From DASZTV01 sp035550655 (GTDB lineage Bacteria > Actinomycetota > Actinomycetes > JAFAQI01), in contig DASZOU010000025.1 of NCBI GenBank assembly GCA_035550655.1, positions 1-64,000 of the forward strand: 64,000 nt of DNA, given 5' to 3'. Below are positions 8,081 to 17,806 of the stretch, piece after piece. Below the pieces are notes generated by a model, which worked only from the letters and a program-made list of their open reading frames with translations, ran no database searches and had not been told where the DNA came from. The position numbers were made by a program, and so were the translations under genes. Position 1 is the first letter of the stretch, and each line of letters opens with the position of its first letter.

Positions 8081-9901
8081 TTGACCCAGCCAGGCGATGA
8101 CGAGCCGTCCGCCACGTCGCATCGCGCCCCTGCGGGATCCGCAGGACTCCTGGCCCGGCTCAGCGGCCCGGTCAAGCTCCTCCTTCTGGGCGGCCTTGTG
8201 GTTGGCGTCGGTGCGCTGTGGATCGTGGTGACGGGCTGGCGGGCACGGGCCGATCTCGAGGCCCTGCGCCATGACGTGTCCCGGCTGCGCGCCGACCTGG
8301 TCGCCGGCAGAGACGCGGCGGTGCCACGCGATCTCGCCGCGGCTCAGGCGAAGGCGGCCGCCGCTCACGCCCGCACGACCGGGCCGGCGTGGTGGGTGGG
8401 GGCGCATGTTCCGGGCTTGAGCGCTCCGCTGGGGACGATTCGCGCGATTGCAGCTACCGGTCACTTGCTCAGTCAGCAGGCGCTGCCCGAGATCGTCGCG
8501 GGCGGGACCGCCCTCGATCCGCAGCGGCTTCGGATCGGTCCGGACCGGATCGACCTCAACCGGTTGAGTCAGGCTGCCCGGCCGCTCAACCAGGCGCTGC
8601 CGGCAGTGAGTGCCGCAAGAGCTCGCGTCGCCGGCTTGTCGGGAAGCTGGCTCGGCCCGGTGGCGAGCGGCCGACGGTCCTTGGTGAAGCAGCTGACTTC
8701 GCTCGAGGGCACGCTTCGCGACACGGTGACGGCGACCCAGCTCATGCCGAACATGCTCGGCGGCGCCGGCCCACGCACCTACCTCGTCGTCTTCGAGGGC
8801 GACAACGAAGTACGGGGCCTCGGCGGCATCCTCGGCGGCTACGGGCTGTTGACGGCTCGAGATGGCCGGCTGCAGTTCGCCAGCTTCGGCAGCGACCTGG
8901 ACTTCCACGGCATCACCGCTCAGGTCAATCTCGGCCGGCAGTTCGAGGCGGCGTACGGCGGCACCGACCCGTACCGCGCCGTGCAGGATGCCGACGTCAG
9001 CCAGCACTTTCCCTACGCGGCGCGGATCTGGACCTCGATGGCGGCGCAGCGTCTGGGCGTGCAGGTCGACGGCGTGCTGGCGATGGATCCGGTGATGCTG
9101 GCGCGGGTGCTCGACGTCGTCGGGTCGGTGCGGACCGCCGACGGCACGGTGCTGACCGGCAGGAACCTCGTGCGGATGCTGGACGTCGGGGTCTACCAGC
9201 GCTTCGACTCGGGGTACCGCGGAGTGGACACGCCGCAGCGCAAGGCTTTCTTCGTTGCCGCGGCAAAGGCGGTTACTCAAGCCGCCCTGCACCGCAGGAT
9301 CAACTCCACCCGGTTGTTGCATGCGCTCGCTCGCTCGGCGGGCGAGCATCGCCTGGTCGCGTTCAGCGCGCGCCCTGCCGAGGAGGCTCGGCTGGGCGCC
9401 ACGCCGCTCGGCGGCGTCCTTGCCAAGACCGACCGGCCGTTCGCGCAGGTCACGCTCACCAACGACTCGGCGACGAAGATGGGCTACTTCCTGCACTCAT
9501 CCGTCGTCTACCGGCGGTCGACGTGCGCGGCGACGACCTCCACCGTGACCTTCACCCTGCACAACGCTGCCCCGGCGAGCGGGCTACCCGAGTACATGAC
9601 CCGCGGCGTCCAGTGGGGCGACGCACCGCATCCGCCCGGCTCAGAGATGCTGATCGTGAGCCTCTACTCGACGCAAGGTTCGTCGTTGGCCAACGTCACG
9701 TACGACGGCCAGCCCTACGGCCGTTACACCACATCGGTCAGGGGCCACCCGGTCACCGAGACCTCGGTCACCATCAGGCCCGGGCAGACCGTCCGCATGG
9801 TCTTCACCATCAACGAGCCAGGGGCAACCGGCCCGATCGTGACGCCGGTTCAGCCGATGGCGCAGCCGATGATCGCACGAGCAGAAGTACCCGCCTGCTA
9901 G
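8081..9901 (+). CDS. DUF4012 membrane-anchored protein
   Basis: A 606 aa protein with one transmembrane helix near residues 30-52 and a large extracytoplasmic part. The central region has the DUF4012 signature, including GDNEVRGLGGILGGYGLL, followed by segments such as GTDPYRAVQDADVSQHFP. DUF4012 proteins are often found in actinobacterial exopolysaccharide loci, but their biochemical role is not established to my knowledge. The TTG at 8081 is supported by AAGGTGA at 8068-8074. The 3' end overlaps the opposite-strand kinase gene by 4 bp. A role in glycan assembly or attachment is an inference from the location. Confidence 0.8.
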   Translation: MTQPGDDEPSATSHRAPAGSAGLLARLSGPVKLLLLGGLVVGVGALWIVVTGWRARADLEALRHDVSRLRADLVAGRDAAVPRDLAAAQAKAAAAHARTTGPAWWVGAHVPGLSAPLGTIRAIAATGHLLSQQALPEIVAGGTALDPQRLRIGPDRIDLNRLSQAARPLNQALPAVSAARARVAGLSGSWLGPVASGRRSLVKQLTSLEGTLRDTVTATQLMPNMLGGAGPRTYLVVFEGDNEVRGLGGILGGYGLLTARDGRLQFASFGSDLDFHGITAQVNLGRQFEAAYGGTDPYRAVQDADVSQHFPYAARIWTSMAAQRLGVQVDGVLAMDPVMLARVLDVVGSVRTADGTVLTGRNLVRMLDVGVYQRFDSGYRGVDTPQRKAFFVAAAKAVTQAALHRRINSTRLLHALARSAGEHRLVAFSARPAEEARLGATPLGGVLAKTDRPFAQVTLTNDSATKMGYFLHSSVVYRRSTCAATTSTVTFTLHNAAPASGLPEYMTRGVQWGDAPHPPGSEMLIVSLYSTQGSSLANVTYDGQPYGRYTTSVRGHPVTETSVTIRPGQTVRMVFTINEPGATGPIVTPVQPMAQPMIARAEVPAC

Positions 9902-11667
9902 GGCTGGCGCGGCGGGCCCCACTCGTCACTACGGGGTACGTGCGGTGGCAAAGGCAGCTGCGTCGGGGCCTCATTGAGGGGCCCCTCGCCCTGGGCGGGC
10001 CCGATTCGTGCAGTTGAGCGGTCTGGCTCGGGAGGCAAGGCGGGCCCGTTCGGCCATGCCGGCGCGGAGGTGGGCACCTCCGGGGTCGGCACCTCGGGGG
10101 TCGGCACCTCCGGGGTGGTCCCCTCCGGGGCGGTCGCCTCCGAGGTTGGCACCTCCGGGGTGGTCGCCGTACCCGCTTCAGGGGTCTCACGACCATTGAG
10201 ACCGTCGCCCGCGGGAGCTGCGTAGGGAGCGAAGGGGCCGGGGGGACTAGACGGCTCCGGCGCGGAGCTGACACCGGAGCGCCGCGATGCGCGAGGCTTC
10301 TGCTCCGTCTGTCGGTAGCTGTAGCCGTAGCCGTAGTAGTAAGCCTCCGGGCCTTTGCGAGGCGCGAAGTTCATAACCGTGCCGAGGATTCGCGCACCGA
10401 CCGCTGCGAGTGCCTGCGCGGAGTTCTCGAGCTGCTCTCGTCGCGTCTTGCCGTGGTGGACGATGAGTACCGCGCCGCTGGTCTCCACTGCGAGGACTGC
10501 AGCGTCCGTGACCGGGAGCAGGGGCGGCGCGTCGAGCAGGACGATGTCGTAGTGGGCCTCGAGCGAGTGCAGTAGGTCGGCCATGCCCCGTGAGCCGAGC
10601 AGTTCGCTCGGATTGGGTGGGGTGGGCCCGCTCGGTAACACGTCGAGCAGACCTTCCGGTCCCCAGTGCTGGACCGCGTCATCGAAGCCGACCGCGCCGA
10701 CCAGAACGCTGGTCAGTCCGACGGAGTTGTCGAGGCCCATGTACTGGCCGACCCGGGGACGGCGAAGGTCGGCCTCCATGAGCAGCACGCGCATGCCGGT
10801 ATGGGCGAGGGTGATCGCGAGATTGCAGATCGTTGTGGTCTTGCCTTCGCCCGGAACGGAACTCGTGCAAACGATCGAGCGAAGCGGCGTGTCCACGTCG
10901 ACGAACTGCAAATTAGTGCGCAACTGCCGGAATGCTTCGGCGCGCGTGCCATGGAGATCCTCAATCACGACGAGCGGATGTTCCTTGGCGTCGGGATCGA
11001 ACGCGATGACACCAATCGCGGTCCTGCCGGTCGTTGCTTGAACGTCCTCTGTCGTCTTCACGCTGTTATCGAGCACCTCGCGCAGAACCGCGCCACCGCC
11101 GCCGAGTAGGAGCCCGACGAGCAGCCCTAGGACTAGATCCAAGCCCACCTTCGGCGAGACAGGTGTAGTCGGCAACTCTGCCTGTTTGACAACCGTCACC
11201 TTGACCGGGGACGTCGCGTTGTCGGCGGTTGCCTCGAGGTTTCCGGCGTACGCGGCGAACTGGCTGCTCACGGCGTTCGCGATTAACTGCGCCCGCCGAG
11301 GTGAGGTGTCTGTCACGTGGACGTTGACCAGGACGGTATTGGCAGGAGCGTCCGCGGTGATCTCCTTGCTGATCTCCTTGCCGGTCAGCCCGACCTTGAG
11401 ACGAGCTGCGACTGGGTCGGTGATGTCGGCACTGTTGATGATGGCTGCGTAAGACTGGACGCGGTCCTGGCTGAACTGCGCGCCCTGTTGCAGGTTTGAC
11501 GCGAGGTCACCGATGTCGTTGGCGCTAACGAACAACTGCGCGCTCGCCTTGTACTCCGGGGTCGCAAGAGCGACGAACGTCGCGGCGGCCGCGAGAGCGA
11601 TGCCAACGAAGCCCAGCATGACCCGCCAGCGCTTGCGGAGCACCCGTAGGTAATCCCGTAGATCCAC
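9898..11667 (-). CDS. Wzz-domain plus BY-kinase (polysaccharide co-polymerase, tyrosine autokinase)
   Basis: A 589 aa protein combining a chain-length (Wzz) domain with a bacterial tyrosine kinase, predicted to control polymer length at the inner face of the membrane. Transmembrane helices lie near residues 17-36 and 175-195. The kinase has Walker A SVPGEGKTTT (270-279), Walker A' LLMEADLRRPR (295-305) and Walker B IVLLDAPPL (375-383). A Tyr cluster YYYGYGYSY (443-451) is the likely autophosphorylation site. Beyond it is an unusual Pro-rich tail of about 130 residues with TPEVP tandem repeats, which may bind partners. The GTG start at 11667 has GATGAGG just upstream. A second, shorter paralogue lies at 52145-53521. 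Confidence 0.9.
   Translation of the reverse strand: MDLRDYLRVLRKRWRVMLGFVGIALAAAATFVALATPEYKASAQLFVSANDIGDLASNLQQGAQFSQDRVQSYAAIINSADITDPVAARLKVGLTGKEISKEITADAPANTVLVNVHVTDTSPRRAQLIANAVSSQFAAYAGNLEATADNATSPVKVTVVKQAELPTTPVSPKVGLDLVLGLLVGLLLGGGGAVLREVLDNSVKTTEDVQATTGRTAIGVIAFDPDAKEHPLVVIEDLHGTRAEAFRQLRTNLQFVDVDTPLRSIVCTSSVPGEGKTTTICNLAITLAHTGMRVLLMEADLRRPRVGQYMGLDNSVGLTSVLVGAVGFDDAVQHWGPEGLLDVLPSGPTPPNPSELLGSRGMADLLHSLEAHYDIVLLDAPPLLPVTDAAVLAVETSGAVLIVHHGKTRREQLENSAQALAAVGARILGTVMNFAPRKGPEAYYYGYGYSYRQTEQKPRASRRSGVSSAPEPSSPPGPFAPYAAPAGDGLNGRETPEAGTATTPEVPTSEATAPEGTTPEVPTPEVPTPEVPTSAPAWPNGPALPPEPDRSTARIGPAQGEGPLNEAPTQLPLPPHVPRSDEWGPPRQP
10073..10162. repeat. 15 bp tandem repeats encoding TPEVP
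   Basis: Six adjacent 15 bp units related to GGCACCTCCGGGGTC lie in frame within the kinase gene. Read on the minus strand they encode TPEVP-like units in the C-terminal tail. Units 1, 2, 3 and 6 are nearly identical and units 4 and 5 are diverged. Confidence 0.9.
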
Positions 11668-11994
11668 GCCTCATCCCTTACGCCAGCCGCACCATCGCGT
11701 CAAAGGGACCAGTCTACGGGCTCGTGCGCGGGCCAGTGCCCAGCTGCAGCGGACCAGTCCGTGATGCAACTATCTTGAACGGCCCTCTCTTGAAATGGCC
11801 TTCGACGTCCGGATCTGGCGGATAGGGACAACTCGGAACTTCGACCTGTGCGCATCCACTTCCCCCGCGCCGGCCTAGAGTCGGGTCGCCGCAGCCGAAG
11901 GGGGCCCTACGACTACCGGTTCGCCTGGATCGGGGGCCGCCAACTCCAAGTGTGAGCCGCCGAGGCTGGGCACTGACAGGGCCGCGGAAGGAGC
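11668..11994. other. Intergenic region between divergent kinase and sulfotransferase genes
   Basis: These 327 bp show no convincing gene. GGACCAGTC occurs twice (near 11709 and 11750), and TCTTGAA followed by GGCC occurs twice (near 11772 and 11788). Either pair could be part of a regulator site, but this is weak. Promoters for both flanking genes must be here. Confidence 0.4.
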
Positions 11995-12942
11995 GTGACC
12001 GGCTTGGCATTGCCGAATCTTTTCCTCCTGGGAGCGCCCCGGTGCGCAACGACGAGCTTCTACGACCTCCTCTCACGGCACCCGAGCATCTACTGCCCGA
12101 CAGTGAAAGAGCCTGGGTATTTCACGCGTGAGGACATGCGCCGCGAGTTCTGGCGCTCTGCGCCGCATTTGCGCAGTTTCGAAGACTACTTGCGGCTGTA
12201 CGACTCCGAAGATCCTCGTCACGTGGTGGGCTGCGATGGATCGACGTCCTATCTGCGGTCAACCAAGGCGATGCAGGAAATTCGGACGAGCCTCCCAGAC
12301 GCCCGTGCCGTCGCCATCGTCCGAGACCCAGTTGAACTTGTCGCGACATACTTCGCCTTCCTCCGACACGAGTGTTGGGAGGACGCGTCCTCTGTGGAAG
12401 AAGCGTGGCGGCTTCAAGATCAGCGGCGGGAAGGCAAGCGGCTTCCCGCTGGCGCGCGCCTGCCAAGCTCGGTGATCTACGCCGATGTCGCCTTGTTAGG
12501 CACCCAGGTGCGAGCCGCACGAGCCATCTTCGGTTCCGACCTACGGGTCTTCACACTGGACGATCTCAAACAGTCGCTTGCGATGGTCTCGGACGACGTT
12601 CAGCGACTTGTGGGCGTCGAGCCGATTGACTTGGGCCCTTTGCCGCGTCTCAATCCCGCTCGGACGTCTCGTCTCGAGTGGTTCAACCGCCAAGTTAAAA
12701 CGCCGCCAAAGCCCATTGCACAACTGCGCGATGGCCTCAAGCGGACGCTCGGCGTCGCGAGCCTTGGGGTGCGTCGGCGGATCGAGCCGCTCAACTCCGT
12801 ACAGGTGAGATACCAGATGAGACCTGCGTTCGTGCAGGAACTCAGGGACTACTTTTCGGAGGACGTCGGGATACTCGAGAACGAAACCTCGCGGAACCTG
12901 CGCGAAGAGTGGGGATGGACAAGCCCCAAGCCCCCCGGATGA
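11995..12942 (+). CDS. PAPS-dependent sulfotransferase (glycan modification)
   Basis: A 315 aa cytoplasmic sulfotransferase predicted to move sulfate from PAPS to a sugar hydroxyl. The 5'-phosphosulfate loop is LLGAPRCATTSFYDLL near residues 10-25, followed by HPSIYCPTVKEPGYF. The 3'-phosphate motif is AIVRDPVELVATY near residue 105. No signal peptide or membrane helix is present, so it would act before export. GGAAGGAG at 11986-11993 is only 1 nt from GTG 11995 but well spaced for TTG 12004, so the true start may be three codons later. It is the first gene of a lower-GC cassette and stands alone on its strand. Confidence 0.88.
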   Translation: MTGLALPNLFLLGAPRCATTSFYDLLSRHPSIYCPTVKEPGYFTREDMRREFWRSAPHLRSFEDYLRLYDSEDPRHVVGCDGSTSYLRSTKAMQEIRTSLPDARAVAIVRDPVELVATYFAFLRHECWEDASSVEEAWRLQDQRREGKRLPAGARLPSSVIYADVALLGTQVRAARAIFGSDLRVFTLDDLKQSLAMVSDDVQRLVGVEPIDLGPLPRLNPARTSRLEWFNRQVKTPPKPIAQLRDGLKRTLGVASLGVRRRIEPLNSVQVRYQMRPAFVQELRDYFSEDVGILENETSRNLREEWGWTSPKPPG

Positions 12943-12987
12943 TGCTCGACGGCGTTTTGACCCTCAGATTGTCGGCCGCCGATAGGG

Positions 12988-14136
12988 CTAGCGGGACGCG
13001 GGCGGCGTCCAGACTGCAACCGTTGTGCCGCGCAGCGCCCGAACCGCGCCGATCGTCGTTGCCGCGATTGCAGTTGCAAGCTCCGCCGCGAGGAGCACGT
13101 ATCGCACCCTCAACACGCGCAGACTGATCACGGACAGAGACGCGGTCCCGACGAGGAGGTAGCCAGCCAGTCCGAGCGTCAAGAGCAGCGCAGCGGTGCT
13201 CGCCACAGAAGCCGCCAGCGGCACGGCCCCCCACCATCTAAGAACCTTGTGTGAGATGTACTTGTAACGATCGAGTGGGCGAAGGGCCTTCCTTCGGGGT
13301 TGCATCGTCAGGTGGGTGTGGTAAGCGCGCGTAGCGATTCGGATCTTCCGAGTCAGCTCATCGTGAGGATCGGCCACGAGGTCTTCATAGGCGATCACGT
13401 TAGGCGCACGGACGAGTCGCGAGCCTGAAAACACGACGTTCATCGAGACGATGAAGTCGTCCTGGACGGTGTCCGGGAACGCCGGGTACATCTCCCGCCG
13501 AACCGAGAAGATCGAGCCATCCGCGCCCATGACGTTTCCCGTGCGGCTTTCTAGATCCTTTATTCGCTCCTCCAACCTCCAGTAGAGGCCGCCACTTCGT
13601 TCCGTCGTACTTTCGTCGCTGCTGGAGCGGTACGCCAATGATCCGCATATTCCGCCCACGTCGGGGTCGGCGTATATCTTCGCCAGCTCGTCGATGCAGT
13701 CCAGGTCCAATTCAACATTCGCGTCGGTGAAGACGAGGAGTTTCTCCGATGCGTCAGCGACCATTAGCTTCATCCCGTGGGCTTTCCCGGCTCGGCTGGC
13801 CCCCCGGGTCAAGCGGATCCCTGGAGATGCAGCTAAGACGTCGCCGGTTCCATCATCTGAGGCATCGTCGTAGGCGTAGATGCTCAACTTCGGATACCTA
13901 GCGAGGAGGTCGCTGCAGTTCGCGACTTTCGACGGCATCGCACGCCGCTCGTTGTGAGCGCTGAAGAAGATAGCAAAGCCGGCGCCGTCCTGGGCCCGGG
14001 CTTGCCTGGCCGGCAAAGGTCTCGGGTGGCGCCGAGCAAGGAGCGCGAGCGACAGCGGATAGGTTACGTAAGGGTGAGCGAATAGCGCGAAGCTGATGAT
14101 CGCCAGGGTGAGGCAAGCGCTCTGAAGGGTTGTCAT
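12988..14136 (-). CDS. Membrane-associated GT2 glycosyltransferase
   Basis: A 382 aa family-2 glycosyltransferase. An N-terminal transmembrane helix near residues 6-27 precedes the catalytic domain with FFSAHNERRAMPSKV, IYAYDDASDDGTGD and the DxD-like VFTDANVEL. The acceptor region has MGADGSIFSVRR, and Q-D-D in TVQDDFIVS is the likely catalytic base motif. Two or three helices close the C-terminus. The architecture resembles hyaluronan/NodC-type processive enzymes or single-sugar transferases; sugar specificity cannot be read. The ATG at 14136 lies 2 nt after the stop of the upstream GT4, so the two are translationally linked. Confidence 0.85.
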   Translation of the reverse strand: MTTLQSACLTLAIISFALFAHPYVTYPLSLALLARRHPRPLPARQARAQDGAGFAIFFSAHNERRAMPSKVANCSDLLARYPKLSIYAYDDASDDGTGDVLAASPGIRLTRGASRAGKAHGMKLMVADASEKLLVFTDANVELDLDCIDELAKIYADPDVGGICGSLAYRSSSDESTTERSGGLYWRLEERIKDLESRTGNVMGADGSIFSVRREMYPAFPDTVQDDFIVSMNVVFSGSRLVRAPNVIAYEDLVADPHDELTRKIRIATRAYHTHLTMQPRRKALRPLDRYKYISHKVLRWWGAVPLAASVASTAALLLTLGLAGYLLVGTASLSVISLRVLRVRYVLLAAELATAIAATTIGAVRALRGTTVAVWTPPASR

Positions 14137-14138
14137 GC

Positions 14139-15284
14139 CTACTCGCCCGCGGATCTCAGCAGGTTGAGGGCCGGCTCGATGTGGCGCGCCCACGTTAGGT
14201 CACTCTCCGCGAAATGACGGGCGGCGGCGCCTAGCTCGGACAGGCGCCGCGGGCTCTCGAGCAACTGCGTAAGCGCGAGTGTGATCTCTTCTGGACTGTC
14301 ACCGTTGACCAGCATTCCGGTGACGCCATTCTCAATGAAGTCGCCTGGACCGCCACTGATGCCAGCGATTACGGCGCAGCCGTAGGCCATGGCATCAGCG
14401 ACGGCGATCCCGAAGCCCTCGAAGTCGTTCCCCTCCCCCACGTGGGATTGCGGATGTACAAATACGTTCGCCCAGCGATACAGCTCGGGCACCTTCGACG
14501 CGGGCACGTAGCCGAGTAGCTCGATTCGCCCGGCCAGGCCCGCATCCTCAACGGTTCGCCGGATCGCGTCGGTTTCCGGTCCCGCTCCAGCGATCCGCAG
14601 GATTACTCGATCGCGGTGATTTTCGGGAAGTGCGGCGATCGCGCGAACAATGTTCGCTACGTTCTTCCGCGCGACGAGCCGGCAAAGGGACAGGATGCGC
14701 AGGTCAGGGCTGAGTCCGACTTGCGGGCTGAGCGGAGCTGCGTCCTCGGAGGGGTGACTGCGCCCGTTGTACGACGCGACCCATGTTGTCTTGGCGGACG
14801 ATGGGCGAAGGACATTCAAAGCCGCATCCAGGGTCGAGGGCGAGACACAAATCACGAGATCGGAGCCGGCGATGACGCGGCGCATTATTCGACCAACCAC
14901 GGGCCGAGCGTTGAGTATCTCCCTACCGTGAATAGTAAGGATGCGGATTGGAGACCGGAAGACGAGGTGTGAGACGACCGCCGGTCTCCAGGTCGTGGAA
15001 TGCACGCAGTCCCACGTGCGCGAAAGGCGCAGGCGGATGGCGGACAACAGCATCAGCGCGAAGGCGACGGGCTGAGGGCCTGGGCCTACGTTGATAACCT
15101 CGAGACACAGTCCGTCGCGTTCCCGGGTCGTTCGGCCGCGCTTCCCCGGTGTTTGGGTCAACACGGTCACCGTGTGCCCAGCCAGGCGGTATGCCCAACT
15201 GACCTCGTCGGAATAGGTTTCCACGCCACCTGCGGTAGGCGTGAACCCCTTCGCGAGGATCAGGATTCGTTTTGATTCAGCCAT
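14139..15284 (-). CDS. GT4 glycosyltransferase
   Basis: A 381 aa GT-B enzyme of family 4. The N-terminal domain starts ILILAKGFTPTAGGVETY and contains ILTIHGREILN. The C-terminal nucleotide-sugar domain has ILSLCRLVARKNV and the E-x7-E motif in FEGFGIAVADAMAYG. It is predicted to add a sugar from an NDP donor to a lipid-linked glycan on the cytoplasmic side. It is followed immediately by the GT2 gene and preceded by the polymerase gene on the same strand, with a 113 bp gap. No strong ribosome binding site is seen before the ATG. Specificity is unknown. Confidence 0.88.
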   Translation of the reverse strand: MAESKRILILAKGFTPTAGGVETYSDEVSWAYRLAGHTVTVLTQTPGKRGRTTRERDGLCLEVINVGPGPQPVAFALMLLSAIRLRLSRTWDCVHSTTWRPAVVSHLVFRSPIRILTIHGREILNARPVVGRIMRRVIAGSDLVICVSPSTLDAALNVLRPSSAKTTWVASYNGRSHPSEDAAPLSPQVGLSPDLRILSLCRLVARKNVANIVRAIAALPENHRDRVILRIAGAGPETDAIRRTVEDAGLAGRIELLGYVPASKVPELYRWANVFVHPQSHVGEGNDFEGFGIAVADAMAYGCAVIAGISGGPGDFIENGVTGMLVNGDSPEEITLALTQLLESPRRLSELGAAARHFAESDLTWARHIEPALNLLRSAGE

Positions 15285-15397
15285 CTTGAAGTCGTTCGCT
15301 GGGGGGGCTCAAATGTTCGGGCCCGCCCCGGTGGCGGTTCCTCTCGTCTATCGGCGTTTGGCTCTCGAGCTGACATGCGTGGCGGCAGAGCGCGCGC

Positions 15398-16762
15398 TTA
15401 CCGCTTGAGCGCCAGCGAATCACCACGCGCAATGGGCTCCGCCGGGGCTGGGGCTAGCTGGCCGCGACCTTCGCGTTGCTTCCTGGCGGCGGTGAGCAAT
15501 ACGGCGATGGCCGGCACCGCAATCCACGCCTCGCCCACCACCGTCTCCGGGTGCAGCGGCATCTCGTCGATCGACAGAGCCAGCAGCACAAATACGAAAG
15601 CGCCGGGCACGAGCGACGAGGCCGGCGACCAACGGCCAGCCCTCATTATTCCAATCAGTAGCGCCGCCATCGCGACGAACCCGACGAATCCGCCGACGAC
15701 CCAATAGTGCAGCAGGATGTTGTGTCCAGCGGCTGCGGTCGTACCGGTGATCGCTTGCACAGCGCCGTTCGGGAAGTAGGCGGTCTCGCCCACACCAGCT
15801 AGGGGATTAGCTCGCACCAGTTGCCTGGATGCCATCCAGATGGCGCCCCTTCCTGTAAACAGGCTAGGAGAGTTGACCAACCACGGCAGGATCAGGCTGA
15901 TGATTCCGGTCGTCGCCATCCCGAACCAATAGAAGGCGGCTCGTTCGTGATCGCTACGCAGACCTCGCAGAACCAACACGGCGAAAACGGCGACCCCAAT
16001 CGCTATGAGGGAGGAGCGCGACGCCGAGAGCACCAGGGCAAGCGCCATGAGCGCTATCTCAACCCGGCGGACCGCGTGATTGCGGATCAAGAACGCAAAT
16101 GGAAGGGCCATTGCCATCCCCATGCCGAGGTTGTTCGAGGACGGATAGGGGCCGGCTAGAACTCCGTGGCCGATGATGGCCTTCGTTTGTACGGCCTCAA
16201 GCGTCTTGTAACGGTAGGCGTCGGCGCTGATTTGTCCGAAGAGGATCGACCCGGCCGCGATGAACGCCCCGACGTGGGCGAATATCCTGAGGTCCTGGAG
16301 GTCCGGGTTCAGCGTGGATAGCGCCGCAAACGCGACGAGGCTGACAACCACATACTGCCAGTTCACCCCGGCGAAGTGGTGGAAGACGCCGATCGAAAGC
16401 AGGATTGCGAGCATGGCCGTTGTTAGGGGGGGTGGATACAGGAGCGCATGCCGCAACCCGCGCCCGAGGACCACAAGGCTTGCGCAAACGAGGGCCGCGG
16501 CGATGATCCCTCCGACGAAGGTGACGATCGGCGGATTAACTGTCTCCCCGTGCTGCGCGGCAGCGTCGAGCAGTCTTCCTGACACGATTCGGTCGATCAG
16601 TTGCGGAATGGCCGTGAGCATCGCGTACAGCACGACAAGAACGCGCAGCTTCCGGCCGTCGGCGGTAAGAGCGGGAGACGGGACTCGGGTCGTTCGGCTT
16701 GCCACCCGCGGCCCCTCTTGGTCCCGTCGCGCGCCAGCGGTGCAGGGGTAGGTCGCGCTCAC
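15398..16762 (-). CDS. Wzy-like polymerase / O-antigen ligase family protein
   Basis: A 454 aa polytopic membrane protein with about ten to twelve predicted helices, for example VLVVLYAMLTAIPQLI and ALVCASLVVLGRGL. The segment near residue 350 with HNILLHYWVVGGFVGFV matches the pattern of the Wzy/WaaL large periplasmic loop and following helix. It is predicted to polymerise lipid-linked repeat units or ligate a polymer outside the membrane. The GTG at 16762 has GGAG 5 nt upstream. It sits in the lower-GC cassette with the Wzx-like gene at 17874, which is the usual pairing. A second member is at 53570. Confidence 0.82.
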   Translation of the reverse strand: MSATYPCTAGARRDQEGPRVASRTTRVPSPALTADGRKLRVLVVLYAMLTAIPQLIDRIVSGRLLDAAAQHGETVNPPIVTFVGGIIAAALVCASLVVLGRGLRHALLYPPPLTTAMLAILLSIGVFHHFAGVNWQYVVVSLVAFAALSTLNPDLQDLRIFAHVGAFIAAGSILFGQISADAYRYKTLEAVQTKAIIGHGVLAGPYPSSNNLGMGMAMALPFAFLIRNHAVRRVEIALMALALVLSASRSSLIAIGVAVFAVLVLRGLRSDHERAAFYWFGMATTGIISLILPWLVNSPSLFTGRGAIWMASRQLVRANPLAGVGETAYFPNGAVQAITGTTAAAGHNILLHYWVVGGFVGFVAMAALLIGIMRAGRWSPASSLVPGAFVFVLLALSIDEMPLHPETVVGEAWIAVPAIAVLLTAARKQREGRGQLAPAPAEPIARGDSLALKR

Positions 16763-17001
16763 CGAATCTCCAGGTTGCTGTTCGAAGTCGCCCTCGTTGC
16801 GCGGTGGTGAGTCTAGATGGACCGGTGACGGCGACCCTTAGGATGCCTGTTGACTATTGATTGCAGTATGAGCATCGACTCAACAACTGAGGTCTTCGGA
16901 CCACGTCGAGGACGGCAGGCCTTGCGACGATGGGTCTCGGCTTCAGGCCACGTCGCAGGCCGGCCACGTTGGAGGCTGGCCGCCTCGCAGGAGGGCAGCC
17001 A

Positions 17002-17781
17002 ATGCGGTCTCGCCTGATCCGTCTCCGGAAGAGCATCTACCGACTCGAGGCCAGCGACTGGGTTGTTGCGCGAGTCGCGCTCCGAGCGCTACTCGCCGCA
17101 TACCAAGGAGCTGACCGGGTCTTCCTTCGCCGCGCGTCGCGCCCTGACTACCGGTCGGAGAAACTGATCTCCCAGGATCGCAAGTTCATGTGCGTGCTGG
17201 TTCCCAAGTGTGGCTCCCGGACGCTGATTTCTGGGCTCCGGACGGCCGCTGCGGCCGAAGCCTTCGACCTGACGGTCTATGAGCGCGACATACGGCGGGT
17301 TCCCCACGTCCCATCTACCTATTTTACTTTCGCGTTTGTTCGCGACCCTTGGGCTCGCTGCTACTCGTGCTACGTCCAAAAGATTCGGCAGCGGACCCCG
17401 ATCAAGGCCGCCCTCCATCTCAACGGTCGGATCGGACTCCATCCGGATATGAGCTTCTCCGACTTTGTTCATTGGCTAGGCAGCGCGCATGGCTCTGACG
17501 GTGTGGCCGATCGTCACTGGATGTCTCAGCATAGGATTCTGCGCATTCACGAGGGATACCGGTATGACTTCATTGGCCGCGTAGAGTCCATGGAATCCGA
17601 CCTTCAGACCGTCGCTTCTCGCCTTGGATTTTCTGCGTCCGTCTTCAGTCATGTACTGCAAGCCACGGCCCCCGAAGAGTATCTCCGTCACTTCACGCCC
17701 GAGCTCGCTAACCTCGTCGGCGAGCGATACAAGGAGGACGTCGAACTCTTCGGCTATTCAGCTCCGAACCTCGCGTTGTGA
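17002..17781 (+). CDS. Sulfotransferase family 2-like protein
   Basis: A 259 aa protein of the carbohydrate sulfotransferase type. The PAPS loop is CVLVPKCGSRTLISGLR, preceded by KLISQDRKFM, and the 3'-phosphate motif is FAFVRDPWARCYSCYVQK. These match Sulfotransfer_2-type enzymes that sulfate glycosaminoglycan-like sugars, but the acceptor cannot be predicted. The ATG at 17002 has AGGAGGG at 16989-16995 with 6 nt spacing, better than an in-frame ATG at 16930. A 49-codon open frame (16868-17017) overlaps the start in another frame and might be a leader, but I do not annotate it. Composition is lower in GC than genes beyond 21 kb. Confidence 0.82.
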   Translation: MRSRLIRLRKSIYRLEASDWVVARVALRALLAAYQGADRVFLRRASRPDYRSEKLISQDRKFMCVLVPKCGSRTLISGLRTAAAAEAFDLTVYERDIRRVPHVPSTYFTFAFVRDPWARCYSCYVQKIRQRTPIKAALHLNGRIGLHPDMSFSDFVHWLGSAHGSDGVADRHWMSQHRILRIHEGYRYDFIGRVESMESDLQTVASRLGFSASVFSHVLQATAPEEYLRHFTPELANLVGERYKEDVELFGYSAPNLAL

Positions 17782-17806
17782 AACGTCTGGCCTCATGGCT
17801 CGCGGA

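Noticed and set aside
16868..17017. A 49-codon open frame before the sulfotransferase at 17002
   Set aside because: It starts with ATG but has no ribosome binding site or recognisable features, and it overlaps the better start. It could be a leader peptide but cannot be supported.
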